From Shewanella waksmanii ATCC BAA-643 (GTDB lineage: Bacteria; Pseudomonadota; Gammaproteobacteria; Enterobacterales; Shewanellaceae): 43,641 bases of DNA. The translations under genes and the position numbers were made by a program. Below the pieces are notes generated by a model, which had not been told where the DNA came from, did no database searches, and saw nothing but the letters and a program-made list of their open reading frames with translations. This document shows, piece by piece, positions 17,364-26,919 of the stretch (positions are counted from its first letter, which is position 1; each line of letters opens with the position of its first letter). The stretch spans positions 1 through 43,641 of the forward strand of contig NZ_JAEH01000005.1 of assembly GCF_000518805.1 (NCBI RefSeq). The letters are read 5' to 3'.

Positions 17364-17840
17364 ATGAAGCTTTCTTGGATGATTGCCGGCCTAACTTTAT
17401 TGGCCGCAAACGTATCGGCAAATGAATCTGCTGAACAAACGGTGCGTGCTTTTATTAATAGCTATAATCAACATAGTGTTGAGCAAATGCTGCAATATAC
17501 AACAGAAGATGTGCGGTGGATGAACATCACGGGCACCAAAGTTGTGGTTGAGACAGGCAATCAGGCTGAGTTTGCTGCGGCGATGGCGGACTATTTTGAA
17601 ACACTGACCGACGCCAATGCCGTTATTGTCGATTTACTGGTGTCAGGCCCCTACGTAAGTACGGTTGAGCAAGTGACCTGGCAGCATGAAGGTGAACAAC
17701 ACAGCCAATGTGCCATTGGTAACTTTCGGGTTAAGAATAATCAAATTGTTGAGCTATGGTATTTACCCGCGCACCCGTGCGATGAGGTCATAACGCCAAC
17801 TGAGCCAGAGATTGGCATGCCACAACATACACAGCAATAA
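17364..17840 (+). CDS. Secreted NTF2-like (SnoaL-type) protein
   Basis: 158 residues. A Sec signal peptide covers residues 1-19 (MKLSWMIAGLTLLAANVSA). The mature part fits a nuclear transport factor 2-like cone: a first helix TVRAFINSYNQHSVEQMLQY, then DVRWMNITGTKVV, a second helix and C-terminal strands QCAIGNFRVKNNQIVELWYLP. Such domains bind small ligands or act as minor enzymes, and the exact role cannot be inferred. Two cysteines (about 117 and 142) could form a disulfide in the periplasm. The ATG has GGAGTG upstream. glpK begins 15 bases after its stop, so the two should share a transcript, an unusual partner since glpF or glpD would be the expected neighbours. Confidence 0.78.
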   Translation: MKLSWMIAGLTLLAANVSANESAEQTVRAFINSYNQHSVEQMLQYTTEDVRWMNITGTKVVVETGNQAEFAAAMADYFETLTDANAVIVDLLVSGPYVSTVEQVTWQHEGEQHSQCAIGNFRVKNNQIVELWYLPAHPCDEVITPTEPEIGMPQHTQQ

Positions 17841-17855
17841 ACGGAGAAGCAGATT

Positions 17856-19343
17856 GTGAGTAAGCGTTATGTCATCGCATTAGATCAAGGAACCACCAGT
17901 TCCAGAGCCATTGTTTTCGATCATGACGCCAATATTGTTGCCGTTTCCCAGCGTGAGTTTAGTCAAATATATCCCAAAGCTGGCTGGGTAGAGCATGACC
18001 CAATGGAGATTTGGTCATCGCAAAGCTCAACCATGATAGAAGTATTGGCCCGAGCTGGAATTCGTAGTGATGAAGTTGCCGCAATTGGTATTACTAATCA
18101 GCGCGAAACCACGGTAGTTTGGGACAAACATACAGGTAAACCGATCCATAATGCCATTGTGTGGCAATGCCGCCGCAGCCAACCTATTTGTGAGAGCCTC
18201 AAGCAGCAAGGCTGGGCAGAGTATGTCAACGATAATACTGGCTTAGTATTAGACCCTTATTTCTCGGCGACTAAAATTCGCTGGATCCTCGACAACGTTG
18301 AAGGGGCTAAAGAAAAAGCCCAAGCAGGCGATCTGCTATTTGGCACCATTGATACCTGGTTAGTGTGGAAACTGACTGAAGGGCAAGTGCATGTCACTGA
18401 CCCAACCAACGCATCACGCACTATGTTGTATAACATTCATCAGCAGCAGTGGGATGATAAGTTACTCGGCATGTTAGATATTCCTGCCTCAATGCTACCT
18501 AAAGTGGCACCTTCTTGCGCGATTTATGGCCGCACTCGTATTGCTGGCGAAGGTGGAGAGATACCGATTGCTGGTATCGCAGGCGATCAACAAGCGTCAC
18601 TGTTTGGTCAATTGTGCATTGATGAGGGCATGGCCAAGAATACTTATGGTACGGGCTGCTTCTTGCTGATGAATACTGGCGAGCAAGCAGTGAAATCAGC
18701 CCATGGGTTACTCACTACTGTGGCCATTGGCCCTGATGGCGGTATCAACTATGCCCTTGAGGGGGCCGTATTTATGGGCGGTGCTACCATCCAATGGCTA
18801 CGTGATGAGTTAGGCCTGATCCGTGATGCCCAAGATACTGAATATTTTGCCGAGAAAGTGGCAGATACTAACGGTGTTTACTTAGTGCCAGCATTTGTGG
18901 GCTTAGGCGCGCCCTATTGGGATCCCAATGCCAGGGGCGCTTTGGTTGGCTTAACTCGTGGTGCTAATCGCAATCATATTATTCGGGCCGCGTTAGAAGC
19001 CATTGCCTATCAGAGCCGAGATTTACTGGATGCCATGAGTAAAGACAGTGGTGTTGAGCTCAAACAGATTAAAGTCGATGGTGGCGCCGTGGCCAATGAC
19101 TTCTTAATGCAGTTTCAAGCGGACATTACCGATGTTGAAGTGCTGCGCCCTACTGTGACAGAAACTACTGCTGTAGGTGCCGCTTTTCTGGCTGGCCTAG
19201 CGGTGGGTTTCTGGCAATCGACCGCAGAATTGAAACGTAAAGCCGGCATTGATAAATCGTTTAAGCCCAACCTTGATGCCAACAGCCGTGAAGCTTTATA
19301 TGCAGGCTGGCAGCGAGCGGTCAATAACGTCATCGACCATTAG
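17856..19343 (+). CDS. glpK: Glycerol kinase
   Basis: 495 residues, full length. It phosphorylates glycerol to glycerol-3-phosphate with ATP in the cytoplasm. The FGGY-family signatures are intact: [15 protein letters not shown] at the N-terminus, [11 protein letters not shown], the substrate segment [11 protein letters not shown] and the C-terminal domain [18 protein letters not shown] and [18 protein letters not shown]. It starts with GTG at 17856, with GGAGA about 10 bases upstream. The preceding secreted NTF2-like gene is 15 bases away. No glpF, glpD or glpR is in the window, so regulation cannot be read here. A 7-bp inverted repeat CAATTGC/GCAATTG at 19356-19372 follows the stop without a T tract. 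Confidence 0.97.
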   Translation: MSKRYVIALDQGTTSSRAIVFDHDANIVAVSQREFSQIYPKAGWVEHDPMEIWSSQSSTMIEVLARAGIRSDEVAAIGITNQRETTVVWDKHTGKPIHNAIVWQCRRSQPICESLKQQGWAEYVNDNTGLVLDPYFSATKIRWILDNVEGAKEKAQAGDLLFGTIDTWLVWKLTEGQVHVTDPTNASRTMLYNIHQQQWDDKLLGMLDIPASMLPKVAPSCAIYGRTRIAGEGGEIPIAGIAGDQQASLFGQLCIDEGMAKNTYGTGCFLLMNTGEQAVKSAHGLLTTVAIGPDGGINYALEGAVFMGGATIQWLRDELGLIRDAQDTEYFAEKVADTNGVYLVPAFVGLGAPYWDPNARGALVGLTRGANRNHIIRAALEAIAYQSRDLLDAMSKDSGVELKQIKVDGGAVANDFLMQFQADITDVEVLRPTVTETTAVGAAFLAGLAVGFWQSTAELKRKAGIDKSFKPNLDANSREALYAGWQRAVNNVIDH

Positions 19344-19447
19344 CGCCGTATATCGCAATTGCCAAGCAATTGGGTTCAATGCTGGTGGTTATGCTAATAG
19401 TGGAGCAATGGTTGTGGTTCGTTCGAGGTCACTCCGTTAAGCGGCGC

Positions 19448-19738
19448 TCACACATCAATGTCGATGGTGGGCAGAGGTTTTTTAGCGGCTTCAGCTTGCA
19501 TGCGACGCATTTGTTCATCGCGCTCGGCTTGGCCTCGGCGATCGCCACGCGCGTCCCCGCGCCGGTCTTCGGTATTTTTGCGGCGTTCCAGATTAGGCGG
19601 CAATTGCGATTGTGGCGCCTCATGACTATCGGCTGAAATGCCAGCTGTATCATCAGTTTGCTCTACAATCCGCTTCTTACGTAACTGCGTTTGCACTGGT
19701 TTTGCCAGTATTGAATATAACGCATCTAACCCGACCAT
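19448..19738 (-). CDS. Small charged hypothetical protein
   Basis: 96 residues, not recognised. The first ~20 residues are mildly hydrophobic (MVGLDALYSILAKPVQTQL). The rest is strongly charged and probably disordered, with an Arg/Asp-rich stretch RRKNTEDRRGDARGDRRGQ and a short hydrophobic end PLPTIDIDV. AGGA lies 8 bases before the ATG at 19738, which supports translation. It is 77 bases downstream of the PepSY/[2Fe-2S] gene on the same strand, and it converges on glpK. Function unknown. Confidence 0.6.
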   Translation of the reverse strand: MVGLDALYSILAKPVQTQLRKKRIVEQTDDTAGISADSHEAPQSQLPPNLERRKNTEDRRGDARGDRRGQAERDEQMRRMQAEAAKKPLPTIDIDV

Positions 19739-19815
19739 GATAAATTCCTAATTTGCCTTATTTGCTTGTCCTTACTTACTATATCGGCACTAAGTGGTTA
19801 ATATTTAGTCAAACT

Positions 19816-20826
19816 TTATGCTGATTTTGTATAACGTGATTGTGCCGCTAAGGTAAATGAAATATCGCTGCAAAGGTTAGGGTGTTGGCATGCCAGTCTC
19901 ATGCCTTGCTGTATTTGATTGGCGCTGAGCTTGTTGATGTCAAACTCATTGGCTGCGGGTGGATTGTGATGAATTCTCACCCGGCACATGCCACAACTGC
20001 CACCGCCACCGCAATGGGTCTGTAAACGCTGCGATGACTGATTGATGTTATCGAGTATGCTGCCCGGCACCGCCGCAAGAGTTGCTAACTGCTTATCTTG
20101 GTGATCATATAGAGTAAAGGTCTGTTGGGGTGCCGGTGTACCGTTGGGCCGACTGAGTTGACCGAATAGCGTCATCGTGCCGCTCAATCCTAGCCCGAGT
20201 GCCATAATCGCAAAAGCTTGAATAATTACGTGGTTAAAGCTCAAGCCGTTGTCGGCAAAGTAGTCCATAAAGTGCACCATTAATAACCATTGTTTGATAT
20301 GGCTTTGCTGATTTTCATGGGCGAGTACCTGGCCGGTGCCGCCATCGATGATAATCTCGGTGCCCAAAGGGTCTAATGTCGTTAATCGATATACCGGCGC
20401 GCTAGTGCGATAGCGGCTAGCCAAATGATTTGCCAGTTTTAATCCGTGATTAAGGGCTGCGCCGTTATAGCTGGCATTAGCGATTTGATAGAGCTGTTTA
20501 TCGGTGAGCGTGACCTTAACAAGACTATCGGCCCACAGTGTCATTGATGTGGCATCCGTTTCAACTTGGTAGGTTGGGCGGCCCAGTATGTGGGTTAATT
20601 TTATTTGTGTGATAGCGCCGATGCCCAGCTTAGCGATATCAGACAGTGGTGCCAATGTGTGGATTTGTTGTGTGGCTTGTGGCTCGTTTGAGCGCATTTT
20701 ATTGGCATCGAAATACTGACTGTCAATTAAGTTAAGGGCTAGCCCAGAGGCTACCCAAAGCAAAAACTGTAAGCCAACAAGCAGTGCTAAGTAACTGTGT
20801 AGCGCTTTCCATCTAAATAGCTTCAT
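19816..20826 (-). CDS. PepSY membrane protein with C-terminal [2Fe-2S] ferredoxin domain
   Basis: 336 residues. There is an N-terminal membrane helix (ALHSYLALLVGLQFLLWVASG), a PepSY-like extracytoplasmic region, a second hydrophobic segment near 200-222 and then a C-terminal plant-type ferredoxin domain. Its cluster ligands are Cys272, Cys278 and Cys281 (CGGGGSCGMC) and Cys313 (RLACQ), the canonical spacing. His185 in VHFMDY resembles a conserved histidine of PepSY-TM proteins. The product is probably a membrane electron carrier; partner and direction are unknown. I start at ATG 20826, with AAGGGG at good spacing and ATGA overlap with the upstream gene. A longer start at 20883 would lie inside that gene and has no merit. 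It is paralogous to its neighbour, which lacks the Fe-S domain. Confidence 0.85.
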   Translation of the reverse strand: MKLFRWKALHSYLALLVGLQFLLWVASGLALNLIDSQYFDANKMRSNEPQATQQIHTLAPLSDIAKLGIGAITQIKLTHILGRPTYQVETDATSMTLWADSLVKVTLTDKQLYQIANASYNGAALNHGLKLANHLASRYRTSAPVYRLTTLDPLGTEIIIDGGTGQVLAHENQQSHIKQWLLMVHFMDYFADNGLSFNHVIIQAFAIMALGLGLSGTMTLFGQLSRPNGTPAPQQTFTLYDHQDKQLATLAAVPGSILDNINQSSQRLQTHCGGGGSCGMCRVRIHHNPPAANEFDINKLSANQIQQGMRLACQHPNLCSDISFTLAAQSRYTKSA

Positions 20827-21551
20827 ATTTGCTGCCCCTTTTGCTGCTCCTTTCGCGGGACAAAGCGTACATAGATCAGCCACAAACCACTGAGCGCCAT
20901 CAATAACGCCAATGAAGAGGCTAAGGTGAGGAGCCAGTTATGGATATTTTCACGTTCTTGGTAGTCCATGATATGTAGCATCCACATCACGTCAAACAGT
21001 CGCCAATAGTCGTGGCGCTTGGTGACGACCTCTGCGGTGGTCGCGCTAACGTATAAACTATCGGAGCCAAAATTAATTTGCCAGGCGGGTAGCCAGCGTG
21101 GCGATAGCTCAGTAGGCGCTTGCTGCTGAAATAGGATACTGCTGCGCCAAGGATGCTGACCTTGATAAGCATCCTTAGCAATGGTCTCTGCTTGCTGCTG
21201 TGTCAAAGCTGGTAAGAGGCTGCCATCCTGCGCTGATATAGCGAGCAAGGTCTCAGCTTGTTGGAGTTTGTACCTTGGGCCCAATGCCGTCATATAAAGC
21301 GTAATATTTTCACTTTGTGGGTAGCGCAGTGCAATCTGCATAGGGTTGAGGTTAATATTTTGAACAGCCAGTGACCTTGTTGGTTGCTCAACTAGTTGGT
21401 TACCACGGATGAAGTCGATGTTCATCAATACCATGTAGCAACCCGATATCATCCAAATCAGCAATTGCACGCCAATAAGCATGGCTAACAGCCGGTGTGA
21501 ACGGCGCAATTTTGCGGTGAGTGTACCTTGCCCCATGTAAAAGTTTGCCAT
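20823..21551 (-). CDS. PepSY-associated membrane protein
   Basis: 242 residues. An N-terminal membrane helix (LLAMLIGVQLLIWMISGCYMVLM) is followed by a soluble PepSY-like region and a second helix (WLLTLASSLALLMALSGLWLIYV). MWMLHIMDYQERENIHNW matches VHFMDY plus WLL in the following protein, so the two are tandem paralogs. The histidines near the second helix might bind haem, but this is unproven. Its TGA overlaps the next ATG (ATGA, 20823-20826), so the two are translated as a pair, perhaps forming a heterodimer. The start at 21551 has a poor ribosome site; a second ATG at 21536 is equally possible. No Fur box is visible upstream. Confidence 0.82.
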   Translation of the reverse strand: MANFYMGQGTLTAKLRRSHRLLAMLIGVQLLIWMISGCYMVLMNIDFIRGNQLVEQPTRSLAVQNINLNPMQIALRYPQSENITLYMTALGPRYKLQQAETLLAISAQDGSLLPALTQQQAETIAKDAYQGQHPWRSSILFQQQAPTELSPRWLPAWQINFGSDSLYVSATTAEVVTKRHDYWRLFDVMWMLHIMDYQERENIHNWLLTLASSLALLMALSGLWLIYVRFVPRKEQQKGQQI

Positions 21552-21739
21552 GTTAATAGAATGTTTGATTGGGTTAAGAGTACCTAGGCGAATAATTTAC
21601 TCAAGCGTTAACGTATTTTAATGTTGCCAGTTTGATGACTTTGTGGTGGCTTAACTTGCTATTTATTGCCACTCATATTGACTAGGTACCCACGATAAGC
21701 CCTTCTACTGTCTGTTTTTTCAGCTTTTTAGGGCCAAAG

Positions 21740-21776
21740 ATCCACCTAGATCCCACTTTTTGGGGATTTGTCCCAC
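21740..21776 (-). repeat. Minus-strand GTGGG motif cluster
   Basis: Read on the minus strand, GTGGGA occurs at 21776-21771 and again at 21756-21751, 20 bp apart, each preceded by AA. GTGGAT follows at 21745-21740, 11 bp further. The motif and near-helical spacing resemble MraZ boxes in the opposite orientation, about 95 bp upstream of the canonical set. Confidence 0.45.
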
Positions 21777-21832
21777 TTTATCCAATTGGCTTCCAACCCG
21801 CTTGGATACTGGTTTCCAATTAATTTGATTCC

Positions 21833-21862
21833 TTGACAAGGGTTGTCTTCTGTCTCTAAACT
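21833..21862 (+). promoter_or_regulatory. Probable mraZ (dcw) promoter
   Basis: A consensus -35 TTGACA at 21833-21838 is followed by TAAACT at 21857-21862 (18-base spacing), or CTAAAC one base earlier. The MraZ boxes start about 10 bases downstream, as expected for MraZ repression. Confidence 0.6.
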
Positions 21863-21870
21863 TAGCAATA

Positions 21871-21916
21871 GTGGGTAATTGTGGATATTTGTGGATCTTA
21901 CGATAAAAAATTGGGT
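21871..21916 (+). promoter_or_regulatory. Phased MraZ-binding boxes
   Basis: GTGGGT at 21871, GTGGAT at 21881 and GTGGAT at 21891 repeat with an exact 10-bp period. TGGGT recurs in phase at 21912, one period being skipped. MraZ binds TGGGN repeats separated by 5 bases upstream of its own gene, so this is very probably its autoregulatory operator. Confidence 0.82.
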
Positions 21917-21924
21917 GGGCTAAC

Positions 21925-22383
21925 GTGTTTCGTGGGGCAAGTGCTTTAAACCTTGATACAAAAGGACGGATCGCTATTCCTAAGCGATACCGGGAGCCGT
22001 TGCACGCCGATTTTAACAGCCAATTAGTCATCACCGTAGATTTTCAAGCCGATTGTTTATTGCTTTATCCGTTAGCTTCGTGGCGTGATGTTGAAGCTAA
22101 GTTACTGCGGCTTTCAGATACCCAGCCGTCCGAGCGTGCAATGAAAAGGCTACTACTAGGTTATGCCCATGAATGTGAATTGGATAAGAATGGCCGCCTG
22201 TTATTACCTACACCACTGAGGCAGTACGCCAATTTAGATAAGCATGCCGTGCTGGTCGGTCAGTTAAATAAGTTTGAATTGTGGGATGAGGCTGCGTGGC
22301 AGCAGCAGATAGCGGCTAGCCGTGAAACGATTCAAAGTGATGCATTCGCTCAAAGTGAGCGATTGGCTGATTTCTCATTGTAG
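21925..22383 (+). CDS. mraZ: Transcriptional regulator MraZ
   Basis: 152 residues, two SpoVT/AbrB-like repeats each with the DxxxR signature (D11-R15 in LDTKGRIAIP; D87-R91 in LDKNGRLLLP). MraZ forms a ring that binds DNA nonspecifically and specifically at TGGGN repeats, and it represses the dcw cluster. The GTG start at 21925 gives the conserved N-terminus MFRGASALNLDTKGR; no ATG fits. Three or four phased boxes lie 9-54 bases upstream, so autoregulation is well supported. First gene of the division and wall cluster; rsmH follows after 37 bases. Confidence 0.97.
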   Translation: MFRGASALNLDTKGRIAIPKRYREPLHADFNSQLVITVDFQADCLLLYPLASWRDVEAKLLRLSDTQPSERAMKRLLLGYAHECELDKNGRLLLPTPLRQYANLDKHAVLVGQLNKFELWDEAAWQQQIAASRETIQSDAFAQSERLADFSL

Positions 22384-22420
22384 AGATGAAATCGCCAAAT
22401 CAAATTAATAGAAGAGAGTA

Positions 22421-23362
22421 ATGACGCAATCATTTGAACATTTATCAGTGCTGTTAATCGAAACGGTTGATGGCCTCAATATTCGCCCAGATGGCATCTA
22501 TATTGATGGCACGTTCGGGCGTGGCGGACATTCTCGACAAATTTTACAGCGTTTAGGTGACCAAGGTCGTCTGATTGCGATCGATCGCGACCCTCAGGCG
22601 ATTAAAGCTGCCGAACAGTTCAGTGATGATCCGCGCTTTTCGATTGTACATGGTGGCTTTGGGCAACTGGCTGAGTATGTTGCCGATCTGCAGCTCAGTG
22701 GCAAGATTGACGGCATCCTATTTGATTTTGGCGTGTCCTCACCGCAGCTAGATGATGCTGAACGTGGCTTTAGTTTCTTACGCGATGGCCCGTTAGATAT
22801 GCGCATGGATAACTCTCAAGGTGAGACAGCGGCGCAGTGGCTAGCGAGAGCCGAGATTGAGGATATGGCGTGGGTGTTTAAGACCTATGGTGAGGAAAAA
22901 AATGCGCGTCATATTGCCCGCTGTATCGCGGCAGATAGAGACAAAACCCCATTTTTACGTACTAAAGAGCTGGCTGATCTGATTGCTCGAATTACCAAGA
23001 GCAAAGAGCGCAACAAGCACCCGGCAACGCGCGTATTCCAGGCTATTCGCATTTATATCAATAGCGAGCTTGAACAAATTGATTCGGCACTTGAAGGGGC
23101 GTTAACTGCACTAGCACCTGAAGGTCGTTTATCGGTGATTAGCTTCCACTCGTTAGAAGACAGAATGGTGAAGCGCTTTATCCGTCGTCATAGCCAAGGT
23201 GAAAGTGTGCCCCATGGACTACCGATCACTGAAGCAGAATTGAATAAGACCCGTTTATTAAAAGGGATTGGCAAAGCGACGAAACCGTCTGCTGCAGAAA
23301 TTGAACAAAACCCACGTTCGCGTAGTTCAGTACTGCGAGTGGCAGAGCGACTAGCTAACTAA
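22421..23362 (+). CDS. rsmH: 16S rRNA (cytosine1402-N4)-methyltransferase RsmH
   Basis: 313 residues, formerly MraW. It methylates N4 of C1402 in the 16S rRNA decoding centre, using S-adenosylmethionine. The SAM-binding segment [13 protein letters not shown] (about 29-41), [18 protein letters not shown] and the C-terminal [15 protein letters not shown] motif are all present. ATG 22421 has GAAGAGAG just upstream. Second gene of the cluster, followed after 46 bases by ftsL. Confidence 0.98.
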   Translation: MTQSFEHLSVLLIETVDGLNIRPDGIYIDGTFGRGGHSRQILQRLGDQGRLIAIDRDPQAIKAAEQFSDDPRFSIVHGGFGQLAEYVADLQLSGKIDGILFDFGVSSPQLDDAERGFSFLRDGPLDMRMDNSQGETAAQWLARAEIEDMAWVFKTYGEEKNARHIARCIAADRDKTPFLRTKELADLIARITKSKERNKHPATRVFQAIRIYINSELEQIDSALEGALTALAPEGRLSVISFHSLEDRMVKRFIRRHSQGESVPHGLPITEAELNKTRLLKGIGKATKPSAAEIEQNPRSRSSVLRVAERLAN

Positions 23363-23408
23363 TTGGTTGCTAATGATTTTGGGTTGACCGCATACAAAGG
23401 AGGGTAGC

Positions 23409-23723
23409 ATGAGTACCACGAAACTAAATCTTACTCGCATAGTGCTACTCGACTTGTGGCATCACAAATGGGTTTTATTGTTGGCATGGGTGGTGATGCT
23501 TAATGGTATTGGGGTGGTGTATACCAGCCATGTTGCCCGCAGTTATACCAGTCAATCGGAACAGCTGCAGCAGCAGCGAGATAAATTAGATATAGAGTGG
23601 CGCAACTTGCTCCTAGAGGAGCAGTCGCAGTCTGAACATAGTCGCATTACTCGAATAGCGACTAAAGAATTACAAATGAGTCGACCGCTTCCAAGCGAAG
23701 AAGTGGTGGTAAGAATACAATGA
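23409..23723 (+). CDS. ftsL: Cell division protein FtsL
   Basis: 104 residues, bitopic. A short cytoplasmic tail is followed by one membrane helix (about 19-38, WVLLLAWVVMLNGIGVVYTS) and a periplasmic coiled coil with heptad-like Leu/Gln spacing (SEQLQQQRDKLDIEWRNLLL). FtsL joins FtsB and FtsQ in the divisome and activates FtsWI. Sequence is weakly conserved in the family, so the call leans on size, topology and position between rsmH and ftsI. A near-perfect AAGGAGG precedes the ATG. Its stop overlaps ftsI by 4 bases (ATGA). Confidence 0.95.
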   Translation: MSTTKLNLTRIVLLDLWHHKWVLLLAWVVMLNGIGVVYTSHVARSYTSQSEQLQQQRDKLDIEWRNLLLEEQSQSEHSRITRIATKELQMSRPLPSEEVVVRIQ

Positions 23724-25456
23724 ATAAGCAGGCGAAGCGTAAGCAGAAACCACAATTGATCCAATGGCGTTTATACGTCGTGGTGGCCTTTGTGTGTGCG
23801 CTGTTTACTGGCTTAGTTTGCCGAGCTGCTTACATTCAAATAGTTGAACCTGAAAAGCTACGTCACGAAAGTGATATGCGAACTTTGCGTACCACAAGCC
23901 GTGAAGTTCAGCGTGGGCTTATCACAGATCGTAATGGTGAGATGCTGGCCGTGAGTGTGCCAGTTAAAGCGGTATATGCCGATCCTAAAGTGGTTTATCG
24001 GGACGATGGCTTTAAAGATATGCGTCGCTGGCAGGCCTTAGCCGATGTATTGCATGAACCTAAAGATAAAATCCTTAATCGGGTGCAGTCAAACCCTAAT
24101 CGTCGCTTTACCTACCTTAAGCGTCAGGTCACACCGTCGGTGGCAGATTATATCAAGCAATTGCGTTTACCGGGCATTTATTTAAAGGATGAGTCGCGTC
24201 GATATTATCCAACCAGTGAAATTTCAGCTCAGCTTGTTGGCATTACCAATATTGACGATAAAGGCATTGAAGGGATAGAGAATACTTACAATAGCTGGCT
24301 CACTGGCACAGCGAGCAAGCAAAAGGTGCGTAAATCTCGCGATGGCCACGTGGTTGAACGTTTAGATATGGTGCAAGAGGGTGAAAGCCCAAATGATCTA
24401 GTGCTGAGTATTGACCAGCGCATTCAACAGTTAGCTTATCGCGAGCTGCTTAAAACCACCCAGATCAACCAAGCAACGTCGGCCTCAATAGTCGTGATTG
24501 ATGTGCACACTGGCGAAGTGCTCGCGATGGCCAACACCCCATCCTATAACCCTAATTCTCGCGAGAACTTACAAAGTTACCGTATGCGCAACCGCGCAAT
24601 CACAGATACGTTTGAGCCCGGCTCAACCATTAAACCGTTTGTGGTGGCGGCAGCATTAGAGGCGGGAACCGTACAAGCGGATGAATTTATTGCAACATCG
24701 CCCGGTTGGATGCGTATTGGTGGTCGTCAAGTCCGTGATTCACGTAATTATGGTGACATGTCGCTTAGCAAAATATTGGTTAAGTCCAGTAACGTTGGCA
24801 TCAGTAAATTAGCCTTGTCGATGCCAGTACAGCAGCTGCTCGGTACCTATGCATCAATGGGCTTAGGTAACTATTCAGGCATTGAATTAACCGGCGAGAG
24901 TGCCGGTATTGTTTCTGGTCGCAACCGTTGGTCTGAGTTCGAGAGAGCCACTCTCTCTTTTGGTTATGGTCTAACAGCGACCACGCTGCAGCTCGCCAGA
25001 ATGTACGCCACTTTGGGCAGTGAAGGCGTGCTGTATCCGGTTTCAATTTTAAAACTTAAGCAACAGCCTCAAGGCGAGCAAGTTATTTCTCCTGAAGTGG
25101 CACGCAACGTAATGAAAATGCTGGTGGGTGTAACCGAAAAGGGCGGAACAGCGCGTAAAGCGCATATCCCAGGTTACCCCGTGGCAGGTAAAACGGGAAC
25201 TTCGCGTAAAGCGGTTGCCGGTGGTTATGGTGAAGATTATGTCGCCTTGTTTGCTGGGGTTGCCCCAGTCCATAACCCACAGTTAGCGATTGCTGTTGTG
25301 GTCAATGAGCCTAAAGGTGACCGCTATTATGGCGGTGATGTTGCTGCACCGGTATTTGCTACCGTGATGTCCGGTGCACTGCAAATGCTGAATGTTGAAC
25401 CGATATCCTCAACCGAGAAAGTGCGCTTGGCCGCCACCACAAGGAGCAGCGAATAA
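23720..25456 (+). CDS. ftsI: Septal peptidoglycan transpeptidase FtsI (PBP3)
   Basis: 578 residues, class B penicillin-binding protein. A membrane anchor at about 17-35 is followed by the pedestal domain and the transpeptidase domain. Catalytic motifs are complete: STIK with Ser302 and Lys305, SSN at 356-358 and KTGT at 491-494. It crosslinks septal peptidoglycan with FtsW. It overlaps ftsL by ATGA and murE by TAATG (25454-25458), so translation is coupled in both directions. This is the target of PBP3-type beta-lactams; I see no insertion near the active site. Confidence 0.98.
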   Translation: MNKQAKRKQKPQLIQWRLYVVVAFVCALFTGLVCRAAYIQIVEPEKLRHESDMRTLRTTSREVQRGLITDRNGEMLAVSVPVKAVYADPKVVYRDDGFKDMRRWQALADVLHEPKDKILNRVQSNPNRRFTYLKRQVTPSVADYIKQLRLPGIYLKDESRRYYPTSEISAQLVGITNIDDKGIEGIENTYNSWLTGTASKQKVRKSRDGHVVERLDMVQEGESPNDLVLSIDQRIQQLAYRELLKTTQINQATSASIVVIDVHTGEVLAMANTPSYNPNSRENLQSYRMRNRAITDTFEPGSTIKPFVVAAALEAGTVQADEFIATSPGWMRIGGRQVRDSRNYGDMSLSKILVKSSNVGISKLALSMPVQQLLGTYASMGLGNYSGIELTGESAGIVSGRNRWSEFERATLSFGYGLTATTLQLARMYATLGSEGVLYPVSILKLKQQPQGEQVISPEVARNVMKMLVGVTEKGGTARKAHIPGYPVAGKTGTSRKAVAGGYGEDYVALFAGVAPVHNPQLAIAVVVNEPKGDRYYGGDVAAPVFATVMSGALQMLNVEPISSTEKVRLAATTRSSE

Positions 25457-26919
25457 TGTTATTGAGCGATCTGTTGGCCCCTTGGTTTCATTATGCCGGC
25501 CGAGAAACCATTAAGCATATTAGTATTGATAGCCGTGCGATTAATAGCGGCGATCTTTTTGTGGCTGTGCCTGGCTATCAGGTTGATGGCCGTGATTACA
25601 TTGAGGCTGCCTTTGCTAAGGGGGCCATTGCGGTATTACAGCATACCGATAGCCCAGATGAGCATGGCAAGGTGAGTGTGGAAGATGGCTTACGAGTGCA
25701 TTTTTTCCAGTTAAACCGTCAGCTTTCAGCCTTGGCTGCTCAAGCATACCCTTTATCGAGCCAACGTTTAAAAGTGATTGGCGTAACGGGCACCAATGGC
25801 AAAACATCTGTGACCCAAATTATCGCTCAGCTGTCACTGGCTATGAATGCTAAACCTGCGGTGATGGGGACACTCGGTAATGGCCTATGGGGAGAGTTGG
25901 TGGATAGTGGCAACACTACTGCTGATGCCATTACGGTGATGCAGCAACTGCAGTCTTTTGATAATCAACATGCTGATCTGTGTGCAATGGAAGTTTCCAG
26001 TCATGGCTTAGTTCAGGGGCGTATTGCTGCGGTTCCGTTTGATGTGGCGTTATTTACCAACTTAAGCCGCGATCATTTAGATTTTCACGGCAGCATGCAA
26101 AGCTATGCCGATGCTAAGCAGGGCTTGTTTCAATTTAATTCGCTGCAATATGGTGCGGTTAATTTAGATGATGCGACCGGCTCAAGTTGGTTTGATGCCG
26201 CGCTTAATCGTTTGCATGGATTTTCGATTCGCGCTGATGAGCGCGCAACTATTTATGCCGATAACGTTAAACCCCATGGCCGTGGCGTGAGTGCCGAGAT
26301 TATTTGGCCCGATGGCCGCGCCGCTCTTAATTCACCATTGTTAGGCGACTTTAATCTCAGCAATTTATTAGCCGCTATCACCGCACTGTATTTTTGTGGT
26401 TATTCCATGGCGGATATCATCGCCGCGGTGAGTGGTCTAGCACCGGTAGCGGGACGCATGGAACGATTTACCTGTGCAAACGGTGTGACCTTAGTGGTTG
26501 ACTACGCCCATACGCCAGATGCTATTGCCCATGCCTTGCAGGCTTTACGCGGTCATTGCGATGGACAATTATGGTGTGTGTTTGGTTGTGGTGGCGATCG
26601 AGACAAAGGTAAACGACCACTGATGGCACAAGCGGCTGAGTCGCATGCTGATAAAGTGGTGGTCACCAGTGACAACGCTCGCAGCGAAGCACCGGAACAG
26701 ATCATCGAAGATATCGTCGCCGGCCTAGCCCATCCACAGCATGTCATCACCGAAGTTGATCGCGAACAAGCAATCAAGCTAGCGGTTGCTCAAGCTAAAG
26801 CGGGTGACATCATTCTATTGGCCGGTAAAGGCCATGAAACATATCAAGAAGTTGCGGGAGTTAAACGTCACTATGACGAGCGTGCCCTTGCTGCATTACT
26901 AGCGGAGGCTGATTCATGA
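25456..26919 (+). CDS. murE: UDP-MurNAc-L-Ala-D-Glu:meso-diaminopimelate ligase
   Basis: 487 residues. It adds meso-diaminopimelate to the UDP-MurNAc dipeptide in the cytoplasm. The Mur ligase ATP loop GTNGKT is at 112-117, the central MEVSSHGL and the lysine region are present, and DYAHTPDA lies at about 349-356. The meso-DAP recognition motif, normally DNPR, reads DNAR at 406-409; the Arg that contacts the substrate is kept. It starts within the ftsI stop (TAATG) and overlaps murF by 4 bases (ATGA). Confidence 0.97.
   Translation: MLLSDLLAPWFHYAGRETIKHISIDSRAINSGDLFVAVPGYQVDGRDYIEAAFAKGAIAVLQHTDSPDEHGKVSVEDGLRVHFFQLNRQLSALAAQAYPLSSQRLKVIGVTGTNGKTSVTQIIAQLSLAMNAKPAVMGTLGNGLWGELVDSGNTTADAITVMQQLQSFDNQHADLCAMEVSSHGLVQGRIAAVPFDVALFTNLSRDHLDFHGSMQSYADAKQGLFQFNSLQYGAVNLDDATGSSWFDAALNRLHGFSIRADERATIYADNVKPHGRGVSAEIIWPDGRAALNSPLLGDFNLSNLLAAITALYFCGYSMADIIAAVSGLAPVAGRMERFTCANGVTLVVDYAHTPDAIAHALQALRGHCDGQLWCVFGCGGDRDKGKRPLMAQAAESHADKVVVTSDNARSEAPEQIIEDIVAGLAHPQHVITEVDREQAIKLAVAQAKAGDIILLAGKGHETYQEVAGVKRHYDERALAALLAEADS

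Larger units (their letters stand above)
21552..21924. other. Intergenic region: divergent PepSY and dcw promoters
   Basis: 373 bases between divergent genes. It carries the mraZ promoter, plus-strand MraZ boxes (21872-21916) and a separate set of GTGGG motifs on the minus strand (21740-21776). The part 21552-21720 is AT-rich and probably holds the PepSY operon promoter; no specific element is recognised. Confidence 0.5.

Noticed and set aside
19356..19372. glpK terminator at CAATTGC/GCAATTG
   Set aside because: The stem is AT-rich with a 3-base loop and has no T tract, so it is not called a terminator.
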